Shown: positions 46,888 through 56,979, counted from the stretch's first letter. The stretch is DNA of 64,000 nucleotides from Trinickia soli (GCF_002879855.1 NZ_PNYB01000004.1:248001-312000), one strand, 5' to 3'. Numbers and translations are program-made. Notes: generated by a model from the sequence alone, not told the origin.

Positions 46888-48731
46888 CAGACGGGATCGA
46901 CGACCTTCTCCCCGACTACGAGTCGCGAGCTGGCAATATTGCGCAGTTCCCTTTCCGAATTCGCGCAACGCAATCCGGAAGCCGCGGCTCGACTCTCGAT
47001 CTCCGGCGAGCACTCCGACGACCCGCACATCGAACGCTTGATTCAATCGGCCGCGCTGCTCAGTGCGCGCGTGAGCGCGCGAATCAACGACGATTACCCC
47101 GAACTGCCGACCGGGCTGCTCGAAATTCTTCGTCCTGAGTATCTGCGCCCGTTCCCGTCTTGCTCCATTGCATGCTTCGCAGGCAGCGCGGCCATCGAGA
47201 AGCTGGCCAGGCCCCTCACCGTAAGACGCGGCACCCAGCTCAACACACGCACAGACAACTATCGATTTCGAACGGTGTACGACGTTGATTTCGGCCCGAT
47301 CAGGATAGCCGATGCGCGTTATGCGCCAGCGACATCGGCACCGGCCAACGTTCGGCTACCGGAAGAGACGACCGGCATCCTATCGATGAAATTCGCAGGG
47401 CTGTCGGCCGCCATGCTATCGAGCAGCAGCGTCCCCGAGCGCGTTCGCTTGTTCGTCGACGGCAACCGCCGCACTGTCGCCGCGACGATCGATACGGTGT
47501 TGCTGCGCACATCGAACGCGTTCGTCGAAGTCGATGAAAACGGAGCCTGGATCGCCTTGGACCCCGTACCGATATCAGCCCCCGGCTTCGAACCGGACGA
47601 CGCACTCACGGAAAAGTGCGACGGTCGCGAATCGCTTTATCGCGTCCTCCTCGAATACTTTTCGCTCCCTGAAAAATTCGACTTCATTGAAGTCGATCTA
47701 TTGGCGCTGCTGCACATCGCCGGCAAGTGTCATAGCGTGACGCTGCATCTTCCGATCGGGAGCGTGCATCGCGATTCGCACCTGGCTCAGATTCTGCAAA
47801 CGATCAGCGCTGCAAACTTCACATTGTTTTGCACGCCCGTTATCAACTTGTTCGCCGTCCCATCCGAGCCCATCACGCTGGACGGCACAGAATCGCCCGC
47901 CTATCCAATCGTGCCCAGTGAATTGGGCCGCTCGGACGCATCGGTGTACCGGGTCGACGAGGTCCGATTGATGGTAGAGACGCACAAGGGAGCGATCGCT
48001 ACGAAAATCGAACCTTATCTATCGCTCTCTCACCACAGGCAACCGAGTGATACCGGCATGTTTTGGCTCGTCGAACGAGACAAGATGCTTGCCGAAGACG
48101 CGACAGAGCACGACATGTTGCTTTCGTTCGTCGATTCGAACGGCCAGCCGTGCCATCCCGCCGGAACGCAGAGCAACATCGATCTGACCTGCAGCAACGG
48201 CAAATTGCCTGCAAGCCTGGGGGTCCAAAACGCGGAAGGTGATTTCGTCTACGAGAACGAGGCGCAGACCGGCCGCGTTTCGCTGTTGCACCCACCGACT
48301 CAAAGCATCGAGCGCCCGCACGCGCGCGATCAACTCTGGGACATGGTCGCCATGCTGTCGGCCGGCCCTCTGAGCCTATGCCAGGCGGGCTTGCCGGCTT
48401 TCAAGCAGCTGTTATCGGCACATGCCCCTCTGCATTCGGGGTCGGCCAAGCGTCACATCGACAGTCTGAGACATCTTTCCCGCGAATGCGCGCTCGAATG
48501 GGTTTCGGCGGACCCGCAGCCCATGATGATGCGTGGCATGCGCGTGCGCATCGCATCGACGAGGCATGCCTTTGCGACTGCTCGATGAGCACATTCGCTC
48601 GTGTGCTGGAAAGCGTCTTCCTGCACTACGCACCGACAAACAGCTTCGTGCAATTGATTTTCGTCTCGGCTCAGAACGGGGCTGAACTCGTTCGCGGGCG
48701 GGCACTGCCCGGCGCGCTCGACCTTCTGTGA
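46884..48731 (+). pseudogene. tssF: tssF (T6SS baseplate subunit) with two frameshifts
   Basis: All parts of a ~615-residue TssF are present in three frame segments. The start MTDGIDDLLPDYESR is in one frame. The body ELAILRSSLSEFAQRNP to RVRIASTRHAFATA continues in a second from about 46927. The end FARVLESVFLHYAPTNSFVQ... to GALDLL returns to the first near 48560-48586. Body motifs such as HIERLIQSAALLSARV and LRPEYLRPFPSCSIA fit the family. TssF joins TssK and TssG in the baseplate. The shifts are +1 then -1 in effect. They may be true mutations or sequence errors, but vgrG decay nearby supports real decay. Confidence 0.82.
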
Positions 48732-48840
48732 ACGCTCCGGCGCAAATCGCCGCTGCCTTCGGAGGCGTGGTGTCTAACAATCGGAGATTCCGATAGCTGC
48801 ATGGGGGAATAGCAACACACCATTCCGATTCCTAACGACC

Positions 48841-49710
48841 TCACCGAAACACCACCGTCTTCGTGCCGTTCAGCACGATCCGATGTTCGACGTGCCATTT
48901 CACCGCGCGCGCGAGCGTGACGCATTCGACATCGCGACCGATCGCCGTCAATTGATCAGGCGTCATGCTGTGATCGACGCGCTCCACTTCCTGTTCGATG
49001 ATCGGACCTTCGTCGAGATCGGTCGTGACGTAATGCGCCGTCGCGCCGATCAGCTTCACGCCACGATCGAACGCCTGGTAGTACGGTTTCGCCCCCTTGA
49101 AGCTCGGCAGGAACGAGTGATGAATGTTGATCGCGCGCCCCGACAGGTGCTCGCACAAATTCGGCGACAAGATCTGCATGTAGCGCGCCAGCACGACGAG
49201 ATCGGCCGCATGCTGATCGATCACTTCGAGCACGCGCGCCTCTTGCGCAGCTTTTGCCCGCGCCGTCGATTCGGTCAGCGGAAAGTGGTGAAACGGAATG
49301 TTGTAGCTCGCCGCGAGTTGATAAAAGTCTTTGTGGTTCGAGATGATCGCGGGAATGTCGATCGGCAGTTGACCCGTGCGATAGCGGAACAACAGATCGT
49401 TCAAGCAATGGCCGATCTTCGACACCATGATCACGACCTTCGGCTTGAGTGCCGCATCGTGAATCTCCGAGCGCATCGAAAACTCGTTTGCGAGCGGCGC
49501 GAACGCCTCGCGCAGCGTGTCGAGCCCCGGGTCGCCGCCCACCTGCTGGAAATGGACGCGCATGAAGAATTCGCCGGTATGGCTATCGCCGAACTGCGCC
49601 GAGTCGAGAATGTTGGCGCCGCGGTCGAACAGAAAGCCCGAAACTGCATGTACGATGCCGGGCCGATCGGGGCACGACAGTTTCAAAATGAAGCTATGTT
49701 GGGTCGACAT
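48841..49710 (-). CDS. purU: Formyltetrahydrofolate deformylase
   Basis: 289 residues. The N-terminal ACT domain (FILKLSCPDRPGIVHAVSGF, residues 6-25) precedes a formyltransferase-like catalytic domain with HHFPLTEST and INIHHSFLPSFKGAKPYYQA near 207, and an Asp in TTDLDEGPII. It hydrolyses 10-formyl-THF to THF and formate, balancing one-carbon pools for purine synthesis. It lies on the minus strand beside the T6SS island and upstream of no obvious partner. The next genes (Nudix, LysE, apt) share the strand. Confidence 0.95.
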   Translation of the reverse strand: MSTQHSFILKLSCPDRPGIVHAVSGFLFDRGANILDSAQFGDSHTGEFFMRVHFQQVGGDPGLDTLREAFAPLANEFSMRSEIHDAALKPKVVIMVSKIGHCLNDLLFRYRTGQLPIDIPAIISNHKDFYQLAASYNIPFHHFPLTESTARAKAAQEARVLEVIDQHAADLVVLARYMQILSPNLCEHLSGRAINIHHSFLPSFKGAKPYYQAFDRGVKLIGATAHYVTTDLDEGPIIEQEVERVDHSMTPDQLTAIGRDVECVTLARAVKWHVEHRIVLNGTKTVVFR

Positions 49711-49749
49711 GACCTGGTTGACTCCTCAGTGTTTGACTCACGCGCCGCA

Positions 49750-50604
49750 TCAGCGCACGACAAGCGGCGCCGCGAACAATGCTTCGATGCCCGCGCACGC
49801 GTCCTCGTCGATCCAGCGGTGGCGCAGCATGCAATCGAGCGTGGCGAGGCTCGCGTCGACGGTCAGCCGTCCTTCTTCGACCCAGCGCGCCACTTCGTCG
49901 ACCCGCGCAAGCCGGTGCTCGCCCACTTCGCCGTCCTGGTTGCGCGGCGCGAAATCCTCGGGCATCGGCAAGTCGTAGACGAAAATCTGCTCGGCCTGCG
50001 TGCCTTCGGGCAGCGACTGCAGCACATGGACGGTACGGCCGCGCTCGGCCTTCCGGGCAAGGTCGGCTTCGATGCCGGCTTCTTCCCAACACTCCTTGAC
50101 GATCGTCTCTTCGATCGACAGCCCCCATGCAATGCCGCCCGCAACGACGTTATCGAGCATGCCCGGATCGGTCGCCTTCGTCTCGCTGCGCCGCGCGATC
50201 CACAGTTGCGGCGCGCGATCGGCGTATTTTACGATGCCGTTCAAATGAACCGCGTACGTCATCGTGCCGAAAAAGCGCGCCGCGGCGCGCTCGATATATG
50301 CCAGCGGCGCAGCGTCGAACGCGTTGCGGATCGCGTATGTCTCGTCGCGCCAACCGATGATGGCCCCCTGCCCCGCCAGCGCGCCGATCACGGCGGCCAG
50401 CGCGGCCGAGCGACGATCGGCATCCGTATCGAAGCGGGCAGACAGCCTGACCGCCGCCGCATCGATTTCGAACACGTCGGGCCAATGAGTCAGCAGCGCG
50501 ACGTCACGCTCGCGAATCCATCCGACCTGCTCCGAAGCCATGAAGAACGGTCGGTGCGCATGCGCCTCGAAGCGGCGGGCACCGGCAATGCAAGGCAAAC
50601 TCAT
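49750..50604 (-). CDS. DUF4743-Nudix hydrolase
   Basis: 284 residues from MSLPCIAGARRFEAHAH. The N-terminal DUF4743 domain (residues 1-125) precedes a Nudix hydrolase domain with the box GGIAWGLSIEETIVKE and CWEEAGIEADLARKA near residue 165. Eukaryotic relatives hydrolyse thiamine diphosphate analogues (TPK-Nudix-like), which suggests a housecleaning role. The substrate here is unknown. The longer upstream frame has no family match. It sits between purU and the LysE gene on the minus strand. Confidence 0.88.
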   Translation of the reverse strand: MSLPCIAGARRFEAHAHRPFFMASEQVGWIRERDVALLTHWPDVFEIDAAAVRLSARFDTDADRRSAALAAVIGALAGQGAIIGWRDETYAIRNAFDAAPLAYIERAAARFFGTMTYAVHLNGIVKYADRAPQLWIARRSETKATDPGMLDNVVAGGIAWGLSIEETIVKECWEEAGIEADLARKAERGRTVHVLQSLPEGTQAEQIFVYDLPMPEDFAPRNQDGEVGEHRLARVDEVARWVEEGRLTVDASLATLDCMLRHRWIDEDACAGIEALFAAPLVVR

Positions 50605-50674
50605 TAGAACTCCTGAGCAAAAGGATCGGTGTGTGCTTCGATCGAGCAGCCCGTCTCGCGCACGTCGATGCCCA

Positions 50675-51289
50675 TCAATCCCGCAACGCAACCCGCAATC
50701 CGAGCGCGATGAACGTCGCGCCGGCCAGCCGATCGAGCCAGACACCGGCGCGCGGACGCCGCTTGAGCCAAACCCCAAGCGTACCGGCGAACAAGCCGAA
50801 CGCCGAAAAGATCGCCAGCGTCTGCAGCATGAAGACGAGCCCGAGCTCGATCATCTGCACGGCAATGCGCTGCGTGCCGTTCGGATTGACGAACTGCGGC
50901 AGGAAGACGACAAAGAACAACGTGACCTTGGGGTTCATCATGTTGCCGACGACGCTCTGACGAAACACGACCGACAACGGCTGGGGCGGTCGCTCGTGAG
51001 CGCTCGCGAGGCCTTGGCTTCTCAAAGCTTTGATGCCGATCCAGACGAGATAGAGGCCGCCGGCGAGCTTGACGACCTCGAATGCGAGCGGCGACGAACG
51101 CAACAGCGCGGCGATACCGAAAGCGGCCAACGTGGTGTGAAACGTCAACCCGGCCGCAAAACCGAGCGCGGCCACGAGGCCTGCGGCGCGCCCCTGCGAA
51201 ATGCCGCGAGCGAGCACCTGCAGATTGTCGGGGCCGGGAGCCACCGTGATCGCCGCCGAAGCGGCAAGAAACAGCGCAAGGTCAGGCAT
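50675..51289 (-). CDS. LysE/RhtB-family amino acid exporter
   Basis: 204 residues from MPDLALFLAASAAITVAPGPD; an upstream TTG would add five residues. Six hydrophobic spans and the family motif PGPDNLQVLARGISQGRAAGL near residue 17 are visible, with MNPKVTLFFVVFLPQFV near 117. It exports basic or hydrophilic amino acids or related compounds. It starts 11 bases after the apt stop, so the two may be one transcript. The direction of transport is inferred from the family. Confidence 0.9.
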   Translation of the reverse strand: MPDLALFLAASAAITVAPGPDNLQVLARGISQGRAAGLVAALGFAAGLTFHTTLAAFGIAALLRSSPLAFEVVKLAGGLYLVWIGIKALRSQGLASAHERPPQPLSVVFRQSVVGNMMNPKVTLFFVVFLPQFVNPNGTQRIAVQMIELGLVFMLQTLAIFSAFGLFAGTLGVWLKRRPRAGVWLDRLAGATFIALGLRVALRD

Positions 51290-51300
51290 CGCGATCTCGT

Positions 51301-51867
51301 TCAATGACCGGGAAAATCGGTCACCGTATAAATCGGCAGACCGTTCTCTCGCAACAGCTTCGAACCGCCGAGGTCCGGCAGATCGACGATCGCCGCCCCT
51401 TCGACGACAACCGCCCCGAGCCGCTCGAGCAGCTTCTTGCCGGCCATCATCGTACCGCCGGTCGCAATCAGATCGTCGACGATCACGACGCGGTTGCCAG
51501 GCTCGCAGGCATCTTCGTGAATCTCGACGGTGGCCGTGCCGTATTCGAGTGCATACGACTCGGACACCGTCTTGTACGGCAGCTTGCCGATCTTGCGAAT
51601 CGGAATGAAGCCGAGGTTCAGCTCATAAGCGACGATCGGGGCGATGATGAAGCCGCGCGCGTCGAGACCCGCCACATAGTCGAGCTTCGCTTCGACATAG
51701 CGCTCGATGAACAGATCGATGAGCACACGCAGCGTCTTCGGCCGCTGCAACAGCGGCGTGATGTCGCGAAACTGCACGCCGGGCAGCGGCCAGTCGGGAA
51801 TCGTGCGCACTTGGCTCTTGATGAAAGCGGCGGCGTCGTGGGGCGCGTCCGCGGGCGCATTGCACAT
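51301..51867 (-). CDS. apt: Adenine phosphoribosyltransferase
   Basis: 188 residues. The PRPP motif [19 protein letters not shown] is near residue 127, the flexible region [19 protein letters not shown] near 69 and the N-terminal [19 protein letters not shown] near 18 are typical of Apt. It salvages adenine to AMP. LysE follows on the same strand. Apt is about 113 bases downstream of the Kef-type antiporter gene. Confidence 0.95.
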   Translation of the reverse strand: MCNAPADAPHDAAAFIKSQVRTIPDWPLPGVQFRDITPLLQRPKTLRVLIDLFIERYVEAKLDYVAGLDARGFIIAPIVAYELNLGFIPIRKIGKLPYKTVSESYALEYGTATVEIHEDACEPGNRVVIVDDLIATGGTMMAGKKLLERLGAVVVEGAAIVDLPDLGGSKLLRENGLPIYTVTDFPGH

Positions 51868-51980
51868 GGCATTCTCCGCAGTGATTCGGCCGTCCGTGCG
51901 GCGGGCGGCAGTAATCGGTCAATAAAATCAAAAATGGAAATGGACGAATAACAACCATGGGCGGCACTGAAGGGCCGCGC

Positions 51981-53990
51981 TCAGGCGGCCGTGGCCGGCG
52001 CCCCGGCGCGGCGATTGCGCGACAACCGCTCTTCCGCCAACGCAAGCGCATCGGGCAGCCCGCGCAGCACGAGGATGTCGGACTCGCGCAGCTTGGTTTC
52101 GGGACCCGGCTCGACGCCGCGAATACCGTGCCGCCGAATCGCCGTGACCTCGACGCCCATCGAGGCCAGCCCGATTTCTTCGAGCGTGCGCCCCACGGCG
52201 TCCGCATTGCCGTCGACCGCTACGGATTGTAGCCGCACCTGATCGTGGCCGTCCTCGTCGCCCGGATCGTCGGCGCCGTGAAAGTAGCCGCGCAGCAGGC
52301 TGTAACGCGCATCGCGCAGTTCCTCGGCGCGCCGCACGACGCGCCGCATCGGCACGCCCATCAGCACGAGCGTATGCGACGCCAGCATCAGGCTGCCCTC
52401 GACGATCTCGGGGATGACTTCGGTCGCCCCGGCTGCGAGCAGTTTCTCGAGATCGGCATCGTCGACCGTGCGGACGATGACGGGCAATGCCGGCTCCAGC
52501 TCATGTACGTGGTGCAGCACGCGCAGCGCCGACGGGGTGTTCGCGTAGGTTACGGCTACCGCCGCTGCGCGATGGATGCCGGCCGCGACGAGCGATTCCC
52601 GCCGCGCCGCATCGCCGAACACGACCGATTCGCCCGCGGCCGCTGCGGCCGTCACACGATCGGGGTCGAGATCGAGCGCAACGTAGGGCAGCCCTTCATG
52701 TTCGAGCATCCGCGCGAGGTTCTGCCCTGCCCGGCCGTAACCGCAAATGATGACGTGGGCATTTTGCCGCAGACTTTGCGTCGCGATGCGCGTCATGAGG
52801 AGCGACTGCTGCATCCATTCCGTCGACGAAAGGCGCAGAACGATGCGATCGGCGTTCTGGATCAGGAACGGCGCAGCGAGCATCGACAGCAACATCGCCG
52901 CGAGAATCGCCTGCAGCAGCGTGGTGGCGACAAGATGTTTGTCGAGAATGAGGTTGAGCAGCACGAAGCCAAACTCGCCCGCCTGCGCCAAACCGAGCCC
53001 GGTTCGCATCGCCACGCCCGGCGTCGCGCCGAACAGCCGCGCGAGCCCCGTGATCATGACGATCTTGAGCAGCATCGGCGCAATCAGAAACGCCAGCACC
53101 AGTAGCGGATGCGCGATCAGCACGCGCGGGTCGAGCAACATGCCCGTCGTGACGAAGAAGAGCCCCAGCAGTACGTCGCGAAACGGTTTGATGTCCTCTT
53201 CCACCTGATGGCGGTAGGGCGTTTCGGCAATCAGCATGCCGGCGATGAATGCGCCGAGCGCGAGCGAGAGACCAAACTTGTCGGTGATGAACGCGGCGCC
53301 GAGCGTGACGAGCAGCAGGTTCAGCACGAACAGCTCCTGCGAGCGCCGCCGCGCGACGACATTGAACCAGCGCGTCATGAAGCGCTGCCCCACATAGAGC
53401 AGCAGCGACAGCGCGACGACGATTTTGAGCGCGGCAATGCCCAGCGTCTTGGCGAGGTCATGCGAGTCGCCGCCGAGCGCTGCGATGACGATCAGCAAAG
53501 GCACCACGGCCAGATCCTGAAACAGCAGCACGCCGAAGATGTTACGCCCGTGCTCCGTCTCGATTTCGAGGCGCTCGGCCAGCATCTTGCTGACGATCGC
53601 CGTCGAGGACATCGCCAGCGCACCGCCGAGCGCGATGCTGCCCTGCCAGGTCACATGCACCCAACGCTCGAGCAGCATCCCGACGAGCACCGAGACGCCC
53701 ACGGTGCCGATCACCTGCAACAGCCCGAGCCCGAACACGAGCGAGCGCATCGCACGCAGCTTGGCGAGCGAAAACTCGAGCCCGATAGAAAACATGAGGA
53801 AGACGACGCCGAACTCGGCCAGGTTCTGCGCGCGCTCCGAATCGGGCGCGAGGCCGAGCGCGTGGGGCCCGACGACGATGCCGACCGCCAGATACCCGAG
53901 CATCGGCGGCAGATTCAACGAGCGGAACAATACGACGCCCACTACTGACGCAAGCAGCAGGAAAAGCGTCATCTCGAGCGGAGAAATCAC
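51981..53990 (-). CDS. Kef-type K+/H+ antiporter (CPA2) with TrkA-N and TrkA-C domains
   Basis: 669 residues starting at GTG (MISPLEMTLFLLLASV). The N-terminal ~385 residues form the CPA2 membrane domain, about 12 spans with GVVFLMFSIGLEFSLAKL and the LFFVTTGMLLDPR region. RCK/TrkA-N follows with HVIICGYGRAGQNLARML near residue 412, a Rossmann NAD-binding motif. TrkA-C lies near 590-660. Such proteins extrude K+ in exchange for H+ under NAD(H) or ligand gating. It is not the glutathione-gated KefB/C for certain. It is divergent from kdsD with 158 bases between. Confidence 0.92.
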   Translation of the reverse strand: MISPLEMTLFLLLASVVGVVLFRSLNLPPMLGYLAVGIVVGPHALGLAPDSERAQNLAEFGVVFLMFSIGLEFSLAKLRAMRSLVFGLGLLQVIGTVGVSVLVGMLLERWVHVTWQGSIALGGALAMSSTAIVSKMLAERLEIETEHGRNIFGVLLFQDLAVVPLLIVIAALGGDSHDLAKTLGIAALKIVVALSLLLYVGQRFMTRWFNVVARRRSQELFVLNLLLVTLGAAFITDKFGLSLALGAFIAGMLIAETPYRHQVEEDIKPFRDVLLGLFFVTTGMLLDPRVLIAHPLLVLAFLIAPMLLKIVMITGLARLFGATPGVAMRTGLGLAQAGEFGFVLLNLILDKHLVATTLLQAILAAMLLSMLAAPFLIQNADRIVLRLSSTEWMQQSLLMTRIATQSLRQNAHVIICGYGRAGQNLARMLEHEGLPYVALDLDPDRVTAAAAAGESVVFGDAARRESLVAAGIHRAAAVAVTYANTPSALRVLHHVHELEPALPVIVRTVDDADLEKLLAAGATEVIPEIVEGSLMLASHTLVLMGVPMRRVVRRAEELRDARYSLLRGYFHGADDPGDEDGHDQVRLQSVAVDGNADAVGRTLEEIGLASMGVEVTAIRRHGIRGVEPGPETKLRESDILVLRGLPDALALAEERLSRNRRAGAPATAA

Positions 53991-54132
53991 GTGCTAAGCG
54001 TCCTCGTTCGTCAGCGAAGCGCGGATACGGCTGATACAACGCGCATCCGGCGGATTTGAGCGCAAGGGCCCGCGCCCCGGGTTGGGGCGCGATAGGCGGC
54101 CAATGGCGGCCCGGCGCGGCGAACAACGCCTT

Positions 54133-54141
54133 TGCTATACT
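54133..54141 (+). promoter_or_regulatory. Extended -10 promoter for kdsD, possibly leaderless
   Basis: TGC-TATACT (54133-54141) is an extended -10 (TGn plus hexamer). It ends only seven bases before the kdsD ATG, so the transcript would begin at or next to the start codon. No Shine-Dalgarno precedes the ATG and no good -35 is seen. Confidence 0.45.
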
Positions 54142-54148
54142 CCGGCGA

Positions 54149-55132
54149 ATGATAGCGAAAATCAATGGCGACCGGGCGTTGGCGCTCGCCCGGGAAGTCC
54201 TCGACATCGAAGCCGACGCGATCCGCGGGCTTCGCGATCAGGTCGACGAGCGCTTTGTCGCCGCGGTCGACTTACTTCTGGGCTGCCGCGGTCGCGTCGT
54301 CGTCTCGGGCATCGGCAAATCCGGCCACATCGCACGCAAGCTGGCCGCCACGCTGGCGAGCACGGGCACGCCCGCGTTCTTCGTGCATCCGGCGGAAGCG
54401 AGCCACGGCGATCTCGGCATGGTCACGAAGGACGACGTCTTCGTCGCGCTTTCCAATTCCGGCGAATCGGAAGAACTCGTCGCGATCCTGCCGCTCGTCA
54501 AACGGCTCGGCTCGAAGCTGATCGCCATGACAGGACGGCCCCAGTCGTCGCTGGCCCAGCTCGCCGACGTTCATCTGTACGCCGGCGTGTCGAAAGAAGC
54601 GTGCCCGCTCGATCTCGCCCCTACGGCCAGCACGACGGCGGCGCTCGCGCTCGGCGACGCGCTGGCGATGGCGGTGCTCGACGCCCGCGGCTTCGGCGCC
54701 GACGATTTCGCGCGCTCGCATCCCGGCGGCGCGCTGGGCCGGCGCCTGCTCACCTACGTACGCGACGTGATGCGCACGGGCGACCAACTGCCGAAAGTGA
54801 GCGCGGCCGCTACGGTGCGCGACGCGCTGTTCCAATTGACGGCCAAGCGCATGGGCATGACGGCGATCGTCAACGAGGCGAACCAGGTCGAGGGCATTTT
54901 CACCGATGGCGATTTGCGCCGCGTTCTCGAACGGACGGGCGATTTCCGCGATTTGCCGATCGTCGACGTCATGACACGCAAGCCGCGTACGATCGGCCCC
55001 GATCATCTCGCCGTAGAGGCCGTCGAATCGATGGAGCGGCACCGCATCAATCAGATGCTCGTGGTCGACAGCGAAGGCAGGCTGATCGGCGCGCTGAACA
55101 TGCACGATCTGTTTTCGAAGAAGGTGATCTGA
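54149..55132 (+). CDS. kdsD: Arabinose-5-phosphate isomerase
   Basis: 327 residues from MIAKINGDRALALARE. A SIS domain (about 35-180: VVVSGIGKSGHIARKLAAT and FVALSNSGESEELVAIL) is followed by two CBS repeats (VRDALFQLTAKRMGMTAIV and VEAVESMERHRINQMLVV). It converts ribulose-5-P to arabinose-5-P for Kdo synthesis in lipopolysaccharide. kdsC overlaps its stop by one base. It begins the large plus-strand block to rapZ. An extended -10 right before the ATG suggests a leaderless or short-leader transcript. Confidence 0.96.
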   Translation: MIAKINGDRALALAREVLDIEADAIRGLRDQVDERFVAAVDLLLGCRGRVVVSGIGKSGHIARKLAATLASTGTPAFFVHPAEASHGDLGMVTKDDVFVALSNSGESEELVAILPLVKRLGSKLIAMTGRPQSSLAQLADVHLYAGVSKEACPLDLAPTASTTAALALGDALAMAVLDARGFGADDFARSHPGGALGRRLLTYVRDVMRTGDQLPKVSAAATVRDALFQLTAKRMGMTAIVNEANQVEGIFTDGDLRRVLERTGDFRDLPIVDVMTRKPRTIGPDHLAVEAVESMERHRINQMLVVDSEGRLIGALNMHDLFSKKVI

Positions 55133-55680
55133 TGGCCGCCGCGCCCCTCACGGCAACCGAACGCGCAAGCCGCGTCAAGCTCATGATTTTCGATGTCGAC
55201 GGCGTGTTGACCGACGGCAGCCTGATGTTTACGGCTCAGGGCGACACCATGAAGTCGTTCAACACAATGGATGGCCATGGTCTGAAGCTGCTTGGCGAAG
55301 CGGGTATCCAAACCGCGATCATCACGGGCCGCCGCTCCGACATCGTGCTCGCGCGCGCGCAGGAATTGCGCATCTCGCACATCTATCAGGGCGCGGCCGA
55401 TAAAGTCGCCGCATTCGTCGAGTTGATGCGCGAAGCGAACGTCACGGACGAGCAGTGCGGCTATATGGGCGACGATTGGCCCGACCTCGGCGTGATGACA
55501 CGTTGCGGGTTTGCCGCGGCGCCCGCCAACGCGCATCCGGACGTCATCGCTCGCGCGCATTGGGTATCGGAGGCGCGCGGCGGGCAAGGCGCGGCGCGCG
55601 AGGTCTGCGATGCGCTGCTGCGCGCGCAGAACCGCTACGAAGCGCTGCTCGCGGCCGCTTGCGGAGCGGCGCGCGCATGA
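55132..55680 (+). CDS. kdsC: 3-deoxy-D-manno-octulosonate 8-phosphate phosphatase
   Basis: 182 residues from MAAAPLTATERASRVK. It is a HAD phosphatase without a cap: motif I IFDVDGVLTDGSL near residue 20, motif II AIITGRRSDIV near 63, and YMGDDWPDLGVM near 110. It dephosphorylates Kdo-8-P to Kdo. Its ATG overlaps the kdsD stop (TGATG) and its stop overlaps the lptC start (ATGA), so the three genes are tightly coupled. Confidence 0.96.
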   Translation: MAAAPLTATERASRVKLMIFDVDGVLTDGSLMFTAQGDTMKSFNTMDGHGLKLLGEAGIQTAIITGRRSDIVLARAQELRISHIYQGAADKVAAFVELMREANVTDEQCGYMGDDWPDLGVMTRCGFAAAPANAHPDVIARAHWVSEARGGQGAAREVCDALLRAQNRYEALLAAACGAARA

Positions 55681-56291
55681 ATCCCTCGCGCTTCGCGTCG
55701 CTGCTGTCGGTGATCGCCCTCGCTGCGCTTGCGGGCGGCACTTACTGGCTGCTGCAGGCGACACGGCCGCCCGCGTCGCACGGCGACGGCGGCGTCAAGA
55801 CGCATACCCCCGATTACTTCGCCGATAACTTCTCCATCTCGGAACTCGACCAATCGGGCGCCACGCAATATCGGCTGACGGCGGCGAAGATGGTGCATTA
55901 CGAGGACGACGAAAACAGCGACCTCACGCATCCGGCCGTGCGGGCCTTCCAGCCCGGCAGGCCGATCATCACGGCAACGGGCGAGCGCGGCACCGTCAAC
56001 GGCGACGCCTCGATCGTCGATCTGTACGACAACGCGCGCATCGTCCGCGCGGCCGGCGCGGGCGATCCTGAAATGCAAGCCGACTCGGTTCATTTCCGCG
56101 TGCTGGTGAACGACGATGTGATCGAGACGGAAAAGCCGGTTAAACTTCGGCGCGGCCTGTCCATCGCGACGGCCAGCGCCATGAACTACAACAATGTCAC
56201 CCGCGTGATGCAGCTTTCGGGCAATGTCCGAGGCGCCATCGCGGCTTCCGATATCTCGGGCGGCGGCAGCGCCAATGCCGGGACGAAGTAA
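55677..56291 (+). CDS. lptC: LPS export ABC transporter periplasmic anchor LptC
   Basis: 204 residues from MNPSRFASLLSVIAL, ATG overlapping the kdsC stop. One N-terminal membrane helix (SLLSVIALAALAGGTYWLL) precedes the periplasmic beta-jellyroll with the motifs HTPDYFADNFSISELDQSG and LTAAKMVHYEDDENSDLTHP. It carries LPS from the LptB2FG transporter to LptA. lptA follows 28 bases later. The frame is open into kdsC but this start is supported by the transmembrane segment. Confidence 0.94.
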   Translation: MNPSRFASLLSVIALAALAGGTYWLLQATRPPASHGDGGVKTHTPDYFADNFSISELDQSGATQYRLTAAKMVHYEDDENSDLTHPAVRAFQPGRPIITATGERGTVNGDASIVDLYDNARIVRAAGAGDPEMQADSVHFRVLVNDDVIETEKPVKLRRGLSIATASAMNYNNVTRVMQLSGNVRGAIAASDISGGGSANAGTK

Positions 56292-56319
56292 CGGGCCCAT
56301 CTTTTCGTAGCGTGACTGC

Positions 56320-56979
56320 ATGAACGAATCGTTCTTCTCTCTCGGACGCCAGCCAGCGCGCGTCGCCCTCGCAGCGGCGCTCGCCGCGCTCGCCTGCCTT
56401 GCGTTCGGCCCCGCCGCTCACGCCGAGCGCGCCGATAAGGATAAACCGCTGAATATCGAAGCGGACAACATGACCTACGACGATCTGAAACAGGTCACGA
56501 TCTTTACAGGCCACGTGGTGGCGACCAAGGGCACGATCCTGATCAAGGCCGATCGCGTCGACGTGCGCCAGGATCCGCAAGGCTACCAATACGCGACGGG
56601 CACGATGGCGCCCGGCAGCAAAGACCTCGCCTATTTCCGCCAAAAGCGCGAAGGCGTCGATGAATATGTCGAAGGCAACGCCGAGCGGATCGACTACGAT
56701 GGCAAGCAAGACCTGACGACGCTGACCACGCGCGCGACGGTCCGCCGCCTGCAGGGCCTGACGACGCTGGTCGACGAAGTCCACGGCAGCGTCATCACCT
56801 ACGACGGCCAGAACGACTTCTACACGGCTCGCGCGGGCAAGGACGTGGCGGGGCCAGGCAACCCGAGCGGCCGCGTGCGCGCGATGCTCTCGCCGCGCAA
56901 CGGTGCGGCGGCGCCGCTCACGGGCGCGCCCGCCACGCTCGCGCCCGCGTCGCACATTCAAGGGACCGTGCCGCAGTGA
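56320..56979 (+). CDS. lptA: LPS transport periplasmic protein LptA
   Basis: 219 residues with a signal peptide ending at AAHA-ER (residue ~36). The OstA jellyroll follows: [36 protein letters not shown] and [19 protein letters not shown]. It bridges the periplasm, passing LPS from LptC to LptD. A Pro/Ala-rich C-terminal tail of ~30 residues is extra compared with E. coli LptA. Its stop overlaps the GTG start of lptB by four bases. Confidence 0.95.
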   Translation: MNESFFSLGRQPARVALAAALAALACLAFGPAAHAERADKDKPLNIEADNMTYDDLKQVTIFTGHVVATKGTILIKADRVDVRQDPQGYQYATGTMAPGSKDLAYFRQKREGVDEYVEGNAERIDYDGKQDLTTLTTRATVRRLQGLTTLVDEVHGSVITYDGQNDFYTARAGKDVAGPGNPSGRVRAMLSPRNGAAAPLTGAPATLAPASHIQGTVPQ

